A stretch of 64,000 bases of DNA, taken from positions 56,657-120,656 of the forward strand of contig REEP01000129.1 in assembly GCA_007695045.1 (NCBI GenBank). Reading direction: 5' to 3'. The notes beneath the pieces were generated by a model. It was given only the letters and a program-made list of their open reading frames with translations. It was not told where the DNA came from and ran no database searches. Below, piece by piece: positions 29,352-38,327 of the stretch. Made by a program: the position numbers and the translations under genes. The number at the start of each line of letters is the position of its first letter. Within the stretch, counting starts at the first letter, position 1. The stretch is from Rhodospirillales bacterium (GTDB lineage Bacteria > Pseudomonadota > Alphaproteobacteria > Rhodospirillales > Defluviicoccaceae).

Positions 29352-29735
29352 ATGGCCCTTGTCATCGATCTCAAGGCCGGCGAGCGGGTGATCATCGGCG
29401 AGGCCGTGGTCACCAACGGTGCCCAGCGGACGACGTTGAGCATCGAAGGGGATGTGCCGATCCTGCGCGAAAAAGACATCCTGCGTCCCGAGGATGCCAC
29501 CACGCCGTGCAAGCGCCTCTACCTTGCGGTACAGATCATGTACGTGACCGGCAAGGCGTCACCGCTGCACGAACCCTATTTCCAGCTGGCGCGCGAGATC
29601 CAGCTGGCCGCGCCCAGTACCGTCCCGCTGATCCTGGAGGTTAACCGAAACATAATCGCCGGCTCCTACTATCGGGCGCTCAAGGCAGCCAAGCGTCTCG
29701 TCGATTACGAAGCGGAGCTCACCGGCCATGTCTGA
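29352..29735 (+). CDS. flbT: Flagellin synthesis repressor FlbT
   Basis: A 127-residue FlbT, which binds flagellin mRNA leaders and represses translation until the hook is complete (known in Caulobacter). Family features: LKAGERVIIGEAVVTNGAQR, EGDVPILREKDIL, CKRLYLAVQIMYV and an Ala-rich C-terminal helix. The ATG at 29352 has GAAGGAGG nine bases upstream. Its 3' end overlaps flaF by eight bases. The flagellin gene itself is not in this window. Confidence 0.93.
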   Translation: MALVIDLKAGERVIIGEAVVTNGAQRTTLSIEGDVPILREKDILRPEDATTPCKRLYLAVQIMYVTGKASPLHEPYFQLAREIQLAAPSTVPLILEVNRNIIAGSYYRALKAAKRLVDYEAELTGHV

Positions 29736-30183
29736 TGCCTACAGCCACGCCGCCCTGGCCTACGGGACTTCCGGGCGGGCCACCGTCTCGCCGCGACAGC
29801 TTGAGGCCGAGGTGCTGCTGAAGGCGGCCCGCAACCTGGAGATGGTCCGGCGGGACTGGACGGATGACGTTCCGGATGGCCTGGACCCGGCCCTGCTGTA
29901 CAACCGGAAGCTCTGGACCGTGTTGGCCGACGCCGTTGCCGACGACAGCAACCCTTTGTCGCTGGAAATCCGCAACGCCGTCGCCAACCTTGCAGTGTTC
30001 GTGTTCAAGCGGACCGTGGAGGTGCAGGCGGGGCCGGTACCGAGCCGGCTCGACGTCCTGATCGAGATCAACAAGCAGGTGGCGGCCGGGCTCCTCCAGT
30101 CCCCTGGCGCGGCCGCTTCCGGAGAGGCCGCGACCGACCCGCATGCCGGCGAGGGGCATCACCGGAAGGCCGCGACCGTTTGA
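29728..30183 (+). CDS. flaF: Flagellar biosynthesis regulator FlaF
   Basis: A 151-residue FlaF, the partner and antagonist of FlbT that is needed for flagellin secretion or translation. Recognised by AYSHAALAYG at the start, QLEAEVLLKAARNLEMV, LLYNRKLWTVLADAVADDSNPLSLEIRNAVANLAVFV and LDVLIEINKQVAAGL. The final 30 residues (Gly/Ala/His-rich) go beyond the usual end. It overlaps flbT by eight bases, a normal coupling. Confidence 0.93.
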   Translation: MSDAYSHAALAYGTSGRATVSPRQLEAEVLLKAARNLEMVRRDWTDDVPDGLDPALLYNRKLWTVLADAVADDSNPLSLEIRNAVANLAVFVFKRTVEVQAGPVPSRLDVLIEINKQVAAGLLQSPGAAASGEAATDPHAGEGHHRKAATV

Positions 30184-30435
30184 TCTGATCCGGCGGAGAC
30201 TCGGCCGCCGCGCTTTCGCGCGGCTGCATTGCGTCATCCGTTCGGTGTTGGCACGCGGTGGTCGCCGTGCCTAAATGACGCGGACCGGGTGCTGCCCGTC
30301 GCGATCTTTGGCCTCGCTGGCCGGGACGGCGCCGCGGCCATCCTCCGGGTTGCGCGACCGCTCCAGGCGCCGCCCTTTCGCTCCGTTTGTGTCCGGCATG
30401 GTTCGAACACCGCCAAACAGGTAGACGCCACCATC

Positions 30436-31533
30436 ATGAATAGCGAACTCGCTGCTTCGTCGCTGTCGGCCGACGTGTCTCTGGAAAGGAGCCGGCCGAA
30501 ACGGCGACGGTGGCTCCCGGTTCTCGCCGCGGCAGCCGTTCTGATCGCGCCGGTCGCCTGGATCGGCTACGGCATGGTGGTCGGCACGCTGTTCAGCCAG
30601 GCCATTGACCGCTGGATCGCCGACCGCCGCGCCGAAGGGTATGTCGTCTCCTTCGCCGCCCGCGAGGATGTGCGCCGGCCGTGGCAATCGCGTGCGGTCT
30701 TCGTCGAGCCGGTCATGGCTGCGCCGCCCGGTAACGACGCCTGGACCTGGCGGGCGGGCCGTGTCGTCGCCACACTGAACCCGCTACGCCCGCAGCAGCT
30801 TCACCTGGATCTGCGGGGGCGGCACGAGGTCGTGGCCGACCGGTCTCGACCGATCCGATTGGTGGGCGAGGCCGGCACCTTTGCCGTCGTCGCCACAGCC
30901 ACCGACGCGACGGGTGCAGCAACCGATATCACGATCACCGACGCCGGTGACCACCGCGCCACGATTGCCGAGTTCGCAGGCACGGTCCAGGCCGAAGCAG
31001 CTGGCGCGGGCCAGCCGGTAACGCATGCCACCGTTTCGCTGACGGACATCGTTTTCCCATCGGCGTGGGACCTGCCGCTCGGCCCTGCGGTGAGCCGGGT
31101 CCGTGTGGTCGCGGCCCTGACCGGCGCACCACCCGATGCCGCCACCGCGCCGGCGATCCGGGCCTGGTCCGATGCCGGCGGGCTGGTGGAGGTCGAAGCC
31201 GTCGACATCGCCTATGGACCGGCCACGCTCGCGGGCAACGGGACTTTCACCTTCGACGCCGACGGCCAGCCCCTGGCGGCGTTCAGCGTGACCATGCGCG
31301 GTTTCCTGGAAGCGGTGAACGCCTTGCGTGACCGGGGACTGATGCGGACCGAAGACGCGTTCGCCGCCCGTTTCATTCTCTCGGCGATGGCCAGGACGCC
31401 GGAGGACGGCGGCCCGCCGGAGCTCAGTGCCGGCCTGAGCGTCCAGGATCGGGAGCTCTCCATCGGCCCGCTGGTGTTGTTGCGCCTGCCGGTACTTGTC
31501 TGGCCCGATTCCGCGCCCCCGCCGGCTCGGTGA
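30436..31533 (+). CDS. DUF2125 domain protein, membrane-anchored
   Basis: A 365-residue protein with a basic N-terminus (RSRPKRRRW), one membrane anchor (LPVLAAAAVLIAPVAWIGYGMVV) and a periplasmic beta-rich domain. GRVVATLNPLRPQQLHLDLRGRHEV and the repeated short beta-strand pattern fit the alphaproteobacterial DUF2125 family, which is of unknown function and recalls AsmA/YhdP-like lipid-transfer folds only in general shape (inference). The ATG at 30436 gives the anchor directly; a longer upstream frame is unlikely. The stop lies 56 bases before the exported YqgE gene. Confidence 0.75.
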   Translation: MNSELAASSLSADVSLERSRPKRRRWLPVLAAAAVLIAPVAWIGYGMVVGTLFSQAIDRWIADRRAEGYVVSFAAREDVRRPWQSRAVFVEPVMAAPPGNDAWTWRAGRVVATLNPLRPQQLHLDLRGRHEVVADRSRPIRLVGEAGTFAVVATATDATGAATDITITDAGDHRATIAEFAGTVQAEAAGAGQPVTHATVSLTDIVFPSAWDLPLGPAVSRVRVVAALTGAPPDAATAPAIRAWSDAGGLVEVEAVDIAYGPATLAGNGTFTFDADGQPLAAFSVTMRGFLEAVNALRDRGLMRTEDAFAARFILSAMARTPEDGGPPELSAGLSVQDRELSIGPLVLLRLPVLVWPDSAPPPAR

Positions 31534-31589
31534 CAGGCCCGCATCGGGTTTGTGCTGCTACACGCCACCCGATCGGCTACAAGGATCCC

Positions 31590-32210
31590 ATGCTGAGGTT
31601 CGTCCGATTTTTCGGGGCCGGCGCTGTCATGCTGGTGTCCGTTGCCCTGACGCTCGCCGCGATGCCTGGAAATGCCGGGGAGTATCGTCCGTCCCTGGCC
31701 GGGCAGTTGCTGGTGGCGTCGCCGGCGATGACCGATCCGCGCTTTGCCGAAACCGTCATCCTCGTGATCAGCCATGATCGTGACGGGGCCATGGGCCTCG
31801 TGGTCAACCGGGTGATCGGCAGCGGGCCGCTGCGGCTGCTGCTGGAGACCATGGGCGTGGAAGACAGCGACGCCGTGGATGACGTGCGGCTGTTCTTTGG
31901 CGGGCCGGTGGAAAGCCACCGCGGCTTCGTCGTGCATTCCCCCGATTACGAGGGACCGACGACGCAGGTGGTTGGGGACGGGTTGGCCGTCAGCTTCGAG
32001 ACCGATGTGCTGCAGGCGATCGGCGATGGCGAAGGGCCGGCGCAAAGTTTGATCATGCTGGGCTATGCCGGCTGGGGGCCGGGCCAGCTGGATGGCGAAA
32101 TCCGGCGGGAAGACTGGTTCACGGCGCCGGCCAGCCCGTCGCTGGTGTTCGCCGACGACCTGGACCGCGTCTGGGAGCGGGCCATGGCCAGGGCCGGCTT
32201 CCGCTTGTGA
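31590..32210 (+). CDS. YqgE/AlgH family protein with an apparent signal peptide
   Basis: A 206-residue UPF0301 protein. The fold is recognised by LAGQLLVASPAMTDPRFAETVI, GAMGLVVNRVI, VRLFFGGPVESHRGFVVHS and MLGYAGWGPGQLDGEI. Unusually, about 30 residues precede the domain and look like a signal peptide (MLRFVRFFGAGAVMLVSVALTLAAMPGNAG). The family is normally cytosolic with unknown function; AlgH affects alginate regulation in Pseudomonas. An in-frame GTG at 31530 overlapping the previous stop would add 20 more residues before the hydrophobic stretch. It ends seven bases from convergent tyrA. Confidence 0.88.
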   Translation: MLRFVRFFGAGAVMLVSVALTLAAMPGNAGEYRPSLAGQLLVASPAMTDPRFAETVILVISHDRDGAMGLVVNRVIGSGPLRLLLETMGVEDSDAVDDVRLFFGGPVESHRGFVVHSPDYEGPTTQVVGDGLAVSFETDVLQAIGDGEGPAQSLIMLGYAGWGPGQLDGEIRREDWFTAPASPSLVFADDLDRVWERAMARAGFRL

Positions 32211-32217
32211 TGCCGCA

Positions 32218-33201
32218 TCAAGCGGACGGCGGCGTGTCGCGCTTGGCGGTTTCCGGCTGATCCTGCCGGGCGGCGACCACGCCGCGCCGGATCTCCCGTG
32301 TCCGCCGGAACAGGTCCTCCAGGCGGTCTCCTTCCCCCCAGCGGATGGCCCGCTGCAGCGCCGCCAAGTCCTCGGAGAAGCGGCCCAGCACCTCCAGCAC
32401 GGCCTCCCGGTTGGTCAGGAACACGTCCCGCCACATCACCGGGTCGGAGGCGGCGATGCGGGTGAAGTCGCGGAAGCCGCCGGCGGAATACTTGATCACC
32501 TCGGCCTTGAGATGTTCCTCCAGGTCGGTCGCGGTGCCGACGATGGTATAGGCGATCAGATGCGGTAGGTGCGAGGTGATGGCCAGGACCAAGTCATGGT
32601 GGTCGGCGTCCAGGATCTCCACCGCCATGCCGGCCTGCCGCCACAACGCCGCCACCCGTTCGACCGCGGCGGGTTCCGTGTCAGGCGGTGGTGTCAGCAC
32701 GCAGAACCGGTCGCGGAACAGCTCGGCGAAGCCCGCTGTGGGGCCCGAATGCTCGGTCCCGGCAATGGGATGGGCAGGCACCAAGTGGACGCCGTCGGGC
32801 AGATGCGGACCGACGTCGCGTATCACGCAGCGCTTGGCCGAGCCGACGTCGCTGACGATGCAGCCTTGCCGAAGCCCGGGCGCCATGGCTGCGGCGATGG
32901 CACCATAGGTGCCGAGCGGCGTGCACAGCATCACCAGATCCGCCCCCTCCACCACTTGGCGCGGATCGGTCGTCGTGCTGTCGGCGAGCCCGAGATCGCG
33001 GGCGACATCCAGGGTCGCATGGGAGCGGGCGCACACCGCGATATGGCCCGTCAGACGGTCGCGGCGCAGCACCCGCGCCAGCGATGAGCCGATCAGGCCA
33101 ATGCCGATGATGGCGACCCGATCGAACCGCAGGGACGGCTCGTTCGCCGTCACCGGCGATGGCGTGGGGGCCTGAAGATCGGGGGTGGACGGGTCAACCA
33201 T
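32218..33201 (-). CDS. tyrA: Prephenate/arogenate dehydrogenase
   Basis: A 327-residue TyrA-family dehydrogenase for tyrosine synthesis. The NAD(P)-binding loop is VAIIGIGLIGSSLARVLRR; VVEGADLVMLCTPLGTYGAIAAAM, VSDVGSAKR, HPIAGTEHSGP (catalytic His region) and LVLAITSHLPHLIAYTIVG are all family motifs. Whether it prefers prephenate or arogenate cannot be decided. It is the third gene in chorismate mutase-hisC-tyrA, three bases after hisC, consistent with HisC acting as the aromatic aminotransferase in this route. Confidence 0.94.
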   Translation of the reverse strand: MVDPSTPDLQAPTPSPVTANEPSLRFDRVAIIGIGLIGSSLARVLRRDRLTGHIAVCARSHATLDVARDLGLADSTTTDPRQVVEGADLVMLCTPLGTYGAIAAAMAPGLRQGCIVSDVGSAKRCVIRDVGPHLPDGVHLVPAHPIAGTEHSGPTAGFAELFRDRFCVLTPPPDTEPAAVERVAALWRQAGMAVEILDADHHDLVLAITSHLPHLIAYTIVGTATDLEEHLKAEVIKYSAGGFRDFTRIAASDPVMWRDVFLTNREAVLEVLGRFSEDLAALQRAIRWGEGDRLEDLFRRTREIRRGVVAARQDQPETAKRDTPPSA

Positions 33202-33204
33202 GGG

Positions 33205-34326
33205 TCAGCCGACGAACTCGGTCAGCGCGGCGACACAGGCCTGCATCTCCTCGGCCAGGCCGATGCTGATGCGAAGCGCGTCGGGCAGCCCGTAAGCGTC
33301 CATGCGCCGGACGATGATGCCGCGGTCCTTGAGGAACGCGTCGGCTGCCGCGGCGTCGCGGCCGTCAGCCGCGGGAAATCGGACCAGGACGAAATTACAG
33401 ACGCTGTCACCCACCTGAAGGCCAAGCCCACGGAGCGCATCCGTCGTCCAGGCCCGCCAAGTGACGTTGTGGTGGCGCGCGCGATCAACGAACGCCTGAT
33501 CCGACAGGGCAGCGATTCCGGCCTGCTGCGCCGGTGACGAGACATTGAACGGATTGCGGATACGGTTGAGCACGTCGGCGACCGCGGCCGGCGCATAGGC
33601 CCAGCCGAGCCGGACCCCGCCGAGGCCGTAGATTTTGGAGAAGGTCCGGGTGACCACGACGTTCGGACATGTCTCCACCAGGCGTTCGCCGGCCTGGTAA
33701 TCGGGCCGATCAACGTACTCATCGTAGGCGGCATCCAGGACGAGGACCACGCGCTCCGGCAATCCGGCTCGCAGGCGCTCGAGGGCATCACTGGTCAGAT
33801 ACGTGCCGGTGGGGTTGTTCGGGTTGGCCAGGAACAACAGCCGGGTGTGCTTGGTGACCCGCGCGAGCAAGGCGTCCACGTCGGCGATCAGGTCCCGTTC
33901 CGGCGCGGCAACCGGTTCCGCTCCCACCGTCCTGGCGGAGATCGGATACATCAGGAAGCCGTGCCGCGAATACAGCACCTGGTCACCGGGCCCGGCGTAG
34001 GCCCGGCACAGCAGCGAGATCAGCTCGTCCGAGCCCGCGCCGCAGACGATCCGGTCGGGGTCGAGCCCGTGCCTGTCGGCGAGCGCCCGGCGCAGATCGG
34101 TGCAGTGCCCGTCGGGATAGCGATGCATGGTGCCGGCCGCGGCCGCCATGGCGGCAACGGCGGCCGGGCTCGGGCCGAGGGCACTTTCGTTGGACGCAAG
34201 CTTGATGACGCGGTCGCGGCCGGGAACGGCCGACTCCCCACCCACATAGGGTGCGATCTCCAGAATGCCGGGGCGCGGTCGCGGCGCGGTCACGGGGTCA
34301 TCCTTGATCGCTGTCGTTTCGGGCAT
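33205..34326 (-). CDS. hisC: Histidinol-phosphate aminotransferase (aromatic aminotransferase)
   Basis: A 373-residue fold type I PLP enzyme. KLASNESALGPSPAAVAAM at the N-terminus is the HisC signature; LFLANPNNPTGTYL, LDAAYDEYV, the PLP lysine in RTFSKIYGLGGVRLGWA and the C-terminal RISIG arginine motif are all present. It acts in histidine synthesis, and placement between chorismate mutase and tyrA suggests it also transaminates prephenate or hydroxyphenylpyruvate, as known for several bacterial HisC proteins (inference). It starts 10 bases after the chorismate mutase stop. Confidence 0.94.
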   Translation of the reverse strand: MPETTAIKDDPVTAPRPRPGILEIAPYVGGESAVPGRDRVIKLASNESALGPSPAAVAAMAAAAGTMHRYPDGHCTDLRRALADRHGLDPDRIVCGAGSDELISLLCRAYAGPGDQVLYSRHGFLMYPISARTVGAEPVAAPERDLIADVDALLARVTKHTRLLFLANPNNPTGTYLTSDALERLRAGLPERVVLVLDAAYDEYVDRPDYQAGERLVETCPNVVVTRTFSKIYGLGGVRLGWAYAPAAVADVLNRIRNPFNVSSPAQQAGIAALSDQAFVDRARHHNVTWRAWTTDALRGLGLQVGDSVCNFVLVRFPAADGRDAAAADAFLKDRGIIVRRMDAYGLPDALRISIGLAEEMQACVAALTEFVG

Positions 34327-34336
34327 CAGACGGCTT

Positions 34337-35278
34337 TCAGGCGGTGTCCGGGACGCTATTCTGGGCGTCGTCGGGCTTGGTGGTGTCCGGCTCGTTTCCG
34401 CTCGTGTCGTCCCGGTTGCCCAGTTCCTCCCGGGTAAGCGGCTTGGCGTAACCGCCGAGGCTGACGATGCGGTTCACCGCCTTGCCGAGAGCCGGCGCAA
34501 TCTGCGCGAGGCGATCGTCAGCTTCGTCGAGAAAACCGTCTACCTCCACCAGTTGCAGCCATGCGCTGGGTCCTTGCTCCTCCCGCCACGCGGTGGCGAA
34601 GGTCACCGGCAGGTCCAGGTCGCGAAGCACTTGGGTGAGCTGGTTGACGCTGACCCGATTGTCCATGTCGATGGCGAACACCGAGCGGTCGCGCCCGGTC
34701 GGGGTCAGGCCCACCGGGCAGATCGCCAGCGCCTCGACCTTGGCGCCAAGCCCGGTGCCGTGGCCGGCGAACGGAAGCCGGGCGATGATGCGCGGCACCT
34801 CCGGTTGCTGGGTGACCAAGTGGCGCCACCACGGATCGCGATCCTCGTGCTGCGGTAACGGCAGCACACCCACGGTGGCATCCTGGCGATGCACCGCCTC
34901 GATCACGGTGCGCACCGAGGTGTGTCGCGTCGCCGGGGTGAAAATGCCGAAATGGTCGCGCGCCAGGTCCCAGTAGCCGGCACCGTCCGGTGGCACGTAA
35001 ACGGCCACCGAGAACGGCCCTTCGAACGACAGGGTGGCGACGATCAACTGCCGCCACATCGCCACCAGTTCGCGCTTGGGAAACGGCCCGTGGTGCCGGC
35101 CGATCAGGCGGTATACGATTTCCGCTTCCCGGGATGGGCGGATCTTGACGCGGAGGTCACGCTTGATCTCGCGAACCTGTTCGACGAACTGGGTCCGGCG
35201 CATGATCAGGTCATGTATGGTATCGTCGATGGCGTCGATCTCGCGACGCAGCGCGTCCAGTGATTCGTCCACGTTCAT
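34337..35278 (-). CDS. Chorismate mutase with degenerate prephenate dehydratase-like domain
   Basis: A 313-residue protein. Residues 1-90 are an AroQ-class chorismate mutase: LDALRREIDAIDDTIHDLIMRR, VREIKRDLRVKIRPSREAEIVYRL and a C-terminal MWRQLIVATLS. The next 180 residues resemble a prephenate dehydratase plus ACT layout (SVAVYVPPDG, ATVGVLPLPQ in place of GVVPIENS, then a VNQLTQVLRDLDLP segment), but the catalytic TRF motif is not found, so only the mutase is likely to be active. The tail is acidic and low complexity. First gene before hisC-tyrA; start ATG at 35278. Confidence 0.85.
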   Translation of the reverse strand: MNVDESLDALRREIDAIDDTIHDLIMRRTQFVEQVREIKRDLRVKIRPSREAEIVYRLIGRHHGPFPKRELVAMWRQLIVATLSFEGPFSVAVYVPPDGAGYWDLARDHFGIFTPATRHTSVRTVIEAVHRQDATVGVLPLPQHEDRDPWWRHLVTQQPEVPRIIARLPFAGHGTGLGAKVEALAICPVGLTPTGRDRSVFAIDMDNRVSVNQLTQVLRDLDLPVTFATAWREEQGPSAWLQLVEVDGFLDEADDRLAQIAPALGKAVNRIVSLGGYAKPLTREELGNRDDTSGNEPDTTKPDDAQNSVPDTA

Positions 35279-35388
35279 CCGATCTGGTCCGGAGGGTCCG
35301 TGCTGAGGGCCAAGCTGAGGGGGCTGATCGTGCGGCACCGACGAGGCGGTAGTCTTAAGCGCGAGGCCCGGGAAAAGCAAAGAAAACA

Positions 35389-35417
35389 TTGACAGTGGAG
35401 GCCGTGGTCCATAGCTA
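35389..35417 (+). promoter_or_regulatory. Sigma-70 promoter of metX-metW
   Basis: TTGACA at 35389-35394, a 17-base spacer and TAGCTA at 35412-35417. It would give a leader of about 28 bases before the metX ATG. The -35 is perfect, the -10 weak. No SAM-II riboswitch fits in so short a leader. Confidence 0.65.
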
Positions 35418-35451
35418 AGCGGCTCACCTGTTCCGGAACGCAACACCTGCG

Positions 35452-36645
35452 ATGATGACGCCTCGCAACGGCGGCGGCGTGTCCGCAGCCGAGCAGATCG
35501 TATCCTTGCCGGGGCATTGCGTCCACCTGGGGACGCATCACCCGCTGATTCTCGACTGTGGTGCGGCCCTCAGCGCTTTCCCCGTGGCTTATCAAACCTA
35601 CGGAACCCTGAATGCTGCGCGCTCCAATGCCATTCTGATCTGTCATGCCCTGACCGGGGATCAGTTCGTCGCGGAGACCCATCCCGTCACCGGCAAGCCC
35701 GGATGGTGGGCCAACATGGTCGGGCCGGGCTTGCCCCTCGATACCGACCGCTACTGCATCCTCTGCATCAATGTTCTCGGCGGCTGCATGGGGTCGGCCG
35801 GCCCCGACTCGGTCAACCCCGATACCGGGGAGCCTTGGGGGCTGAGCTTCCCGGTGATCACCATTGCCGACATGGTGCGGGCGCAGGCCATGGTGCTGGA
35901 CCACCTGGGGATCGACCGGTTATTTGCCGTCATCGGCGGGTCCATGGGCGGGATGCAGGTCCTGGAGTGGGCGTCCCTGTATCCGCACCGGGTCTTTGCC
36001 GCAGTGCCCATCGCCGCCACGGCACAGCACAGCGCCCAGAACATCGCCTTTCACGAGGTGGGCCGGCAGGCCATCATGGCCGATCCGGACTGGTGCGGCG
36101 GCGATTACTGGCGATATGGCAAGAACCCGCATCGCGGTCTCGCTGTGGCGCGGATGGCCGCGCATATCACGTATCTGTCCGAGCACAAGCTGACCGAGAA
36201 GTTCGGGCGTCGGCTGCAGGGGCGCGCCGAGGTCACCTACGGCTTCGATGCGGATTTCCAGGTGGAAAGCTATCTCCGCCACCAGGGCATCAGCTTCGTC
36301 GAGCGGTTCGACGCCAACTCGTACCTCTATATCACCCGGGCCATGGACTATTTCGACATGGCGGCGCGTCATAACGGGGTTCTGGCCAACGCGTTCCGGG
36401 ACACGCGGGTACGGTTCTGCGTCATCTCCTTCACCAGCGACTGGTTGTACCCCACGGCCGAAAGCCGCCGCATCGTCAAGGCGCTCAATGCCGTCGCGGC
36501 GGACGTCAGCTTCGCCGAGATCAGTTCCAACAACGGTCATGACGCATTCCTGCTGGACGAACCGGAATTCCGCCGGGTGCTGTCAGGCTTCCTGGACGGA
36601 GCTGCCGCACATCGCGGCTTGCCGCCGGCCAAGCACGGCACATGA
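35452..36645 (+). CDS. metX: Homoserine O-acetyltransferase
   Basis: MetX acylates homoserine for methionine synthesis. The 397-residue alpha/beta hydrolase has [30 protein letters not shown], the nucleophile elbow in [39 protein letters not shown], and the catalytic His region [11 protein letters not shown] with an upstream Asp (FTSDWLYP). Acetyl versus succinyl specificity was not tested. The start ATG at 35452 is followed by a Gly-rich leader; an ATG three bases earlier or later is equivalent. It overlaps metW by four bases. Confidence 0.95.
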   Translation: MMTPRNGGGVSAAEQIVSLPGHCVHLGTHHPLILDCGAALSAFPVAYQTYGTLNAARSNAILICHALTGDQFVAETHPVTGKPGWWANMVGPGLPLDTDRYCILCINVLGGCMGSAGPDSVNPDTGEPWGLSFPVITIADMVRAQAMVLDHLGIDRLFAVIGGSMGGMQVLEWASLYPHRVFAAVPIAATAQHSAQNIAFHEVGRQAIMADPDWCGGDYWRYGKNPHRGLAVARMAAHITYLSEHKLTEKFGRRLQGRAEVTYGFDADFQVESYLRHQGISFVERFDANSYLYITRAMDYFDMAARHNGVLANAFRDTRVRFCVISFTSDWLYPTAESRRIVKALNAVAADVSFAEISSNNGHDAFLLDEPEFRRVLSGFLDGAAAHRGLPPAKHGT

Positions 36646-37265
36646 CCCGGGCGACGTCCGCGCTGCTGCGCGGAGATCTGCAGCTCATTGCCGACATGAT
36701 CGCGCCGGAAAGCCGGGTGCTCGACGTTGGCTGCGGCGACGGCACCCTTCTCGCCCATCTGGTGCGCGACAAGCGGGTTGACGGGCGCGGCATCGAGATC
36801 AGCACCGCCGGTGTCAATGCGTGCGTCAGCGCCGGACTCTCGGTGATCCAGGGGAATGCCGAGACCGACCTGTTCGACTATCCCGACGCGGCCTTCGATT
36901 ATGTCGTCCTGAGCCAGACCTTGCAGGCGGTGCACGAGCCGAAGGTGATCCTGCAGCAACTCCTTCGGATCGGCCGGCACGCGGTGGTGTCGCTGCCCAA
37001 CTTCGCTCATTGGCGGCTTCGCTGGTATCTACTGTTCCGAGGGCGCATGCCGAAAAGCGAGGTCTTGTCGTTCGAGTGGTATGACACGCCCAATATCCAC
37101 CTGTGCTCGATCCAGGACTTCGTGGGTCTTTGCCGCGATCTTGGTATCGTGATCGAACGCAGCGTCTGTCTTGACCACAAGGGGCTGCGCCACCGCATCA
37201 GTCGCAGCATGGCTCTGGCCAATCTGTTGGGCGAACAGGCCGTGTTCCTGCTCCGCCGGTCATGA
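36642..37265 (+). CDS. metW: Methionine biosynthesis protein MetW
   Basis: A 207-residue SAM-methyltransferase-like protein that forms a complex with MetX in bacteria using the metX-metW pair. Motifs: [17 protein letters not shown] (SAM loop), [52 protein letters not shown] and [14 protein letters not shown], all typical of MetW. The ATG overlaps the metX stop (ATGA), so the two are translationally coupled. Confidence 0.95.
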   Translation: MTRATSALLRGDLQLIADMIAPESRVLDVGCGDGTLLAHLVRDKRVDGRGIEISTAGVNACVSAGLSVIQGNAETDLFDYPDAAFDYVVLSQTLQAVHEPKVILQQLLRIGRHAVVSLPNFAHWRLRWYLLFRGRMPKSEVLSFEWYDTPNIHLCSIQDFVGLCRDLGIVIERSVCLDHKGLRHRISRSMALANLLGEQAVFLLRRS

Positions 37266-37387
37266 TGGCGGAGGCGCCGGGGCTGGTGCTTGACCTGTTC
37301 GCCGGCATGGTGCGAGGCTCTGCGCCGCCAGGGGCACCGATGGCCGGGTGTTCCGCTGCCTCCACGCCACGATAACGGCGACGTCAC

Positions 37388-38323
37388 TTGAGCACCGTGG
37401 ATACGAACAGGAATTTCGATGGTGTGGCGCCGACGCCGTCCGGCGGCGCGGCGCAAAGTCCGCCGCCTTGGGTGGCGTTGGCGCCTCTCGTGTTCGTCCT
37501 GTTGTGGAGCACCGGATTCCTGGGGGCCAAGTTCGGCCTGCCCTATGCCGAACCCGCCACCTTCCTGCTGCTCCGGTTCATTCTGGTGACGCTGGTGTTA
37601 ACCGCCGCCGCCCTCGTCGTCGGGGCGCCATGGCCACGCGATTGGCGCCGGATTCGCGACAGTGCCGTGGTCGGGGTGCTGATCCACGGCATCTATCTCG
37701 GCGGCATCTTTACTGCCATCGCGCACGGCGTGCCGGCCGGTCTGGCGGCCTTGATCGCCGGGCTTCAGCCGCTGCTGACAGCCATTCTCGCCGGTCCGCT
37801 GCTGGGCGAGGCGGTGACCATGCGACAGTGGGCCGGGCTGGTGGTGGGCTTGGCCGGCGTGAGTCTCGTGGTCTGGGAGCAGCTTGGCTTTGCCATCGGC
37901 CAGTTGCCCGGGATCGGATTCTGTCTGGCTGCCGTGCTCGGTATTACCTTCGGCACCCTGTATCAGAAGCGCCACGGCGCGGCCATGGACCTCCGCTCCG
38001 GCTCGGCCGTGCAGTTCATCGCGGCAGGCCTGTTCATGCTGGTGCTGGCGCTGATGTTCGAGACCATGACCGTGCACTGGACCGGCGAATTCGTGTTTGC
38101 TCTGACCTGGCTCGTGTTCGTCCTGTCGATCGGGGCGATCAGCGTGCTGTTCGTGTTGATCCGGCACGGCGCCGCGGCCAAGGTCGCCAGCCTGTTCTAT
38201 CTGGTTCCCCCGGTCACGGCCCTGTTCGCGTTCTTCCTGTTCGGGGAGACGCTGGGTGCGCTTGCATTGGTGGGCATGGCACTGACCGTGGTCGGCGTCG
38301 CCATGGTCACGCGCCGGACGTGA
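37388..38323 (+). CDS. EamA/DMT family transporter
   Basis: A 311-residue inner-membrane protein with about ten hydrophobic helices arranged as two EamA repeats. The first begins LAPLVFVLLWSTGFLGAKFGLPYAEPATFLLLRF and ends GLAALIAGLQPLLTAILAGPLLGE...GLVVGLAGVSLVV; the second repeats the pattern with VASLFYLVPPVTALFAFFLFGETLG. Substrate is unknown; relatives export amino acids or metabolites. The start is a TTG at 37388 with few alternatives; GTG at 37400 is possible. It lies 122 bases past metW and four bases before chaC. Confidence 0.88.
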   Translation: MSTVDTNRNFDGVAPTPSGGAAQSPPPWVALAPLVFVLLWSTGFLGAKFGLPYAEPATFLLLRFILVTLVLTAAALVVGAPWPRDWRRIRDSAVVGVLIHGIYLGGIFTAIAHGVPAGLAALIAGLQPLLTAILAGPLLGEAVTMRQWAGLVVGLAGVSLVVWEQLGFAIGQLPGIGFCLAAVLGITFGTLYQKRHGAAMDLRSGSAVQFIAAGLFMLVLALMFETMTVHWTGEFVFALTWLVFVLSIGAISVLFVLIRHGAAAKVASLFYLVPPVTALFAFFLFGETLGALALVGMALTVVGVAMVTRRT

Positions 38324-38327
38324 CATC

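Noticed and set aside
35279..35451. SAM-II riboswitch before metX
   Set aside because: The promoter leaves a leader of about 28 bases and the conserved SAM-II blocks are not present.
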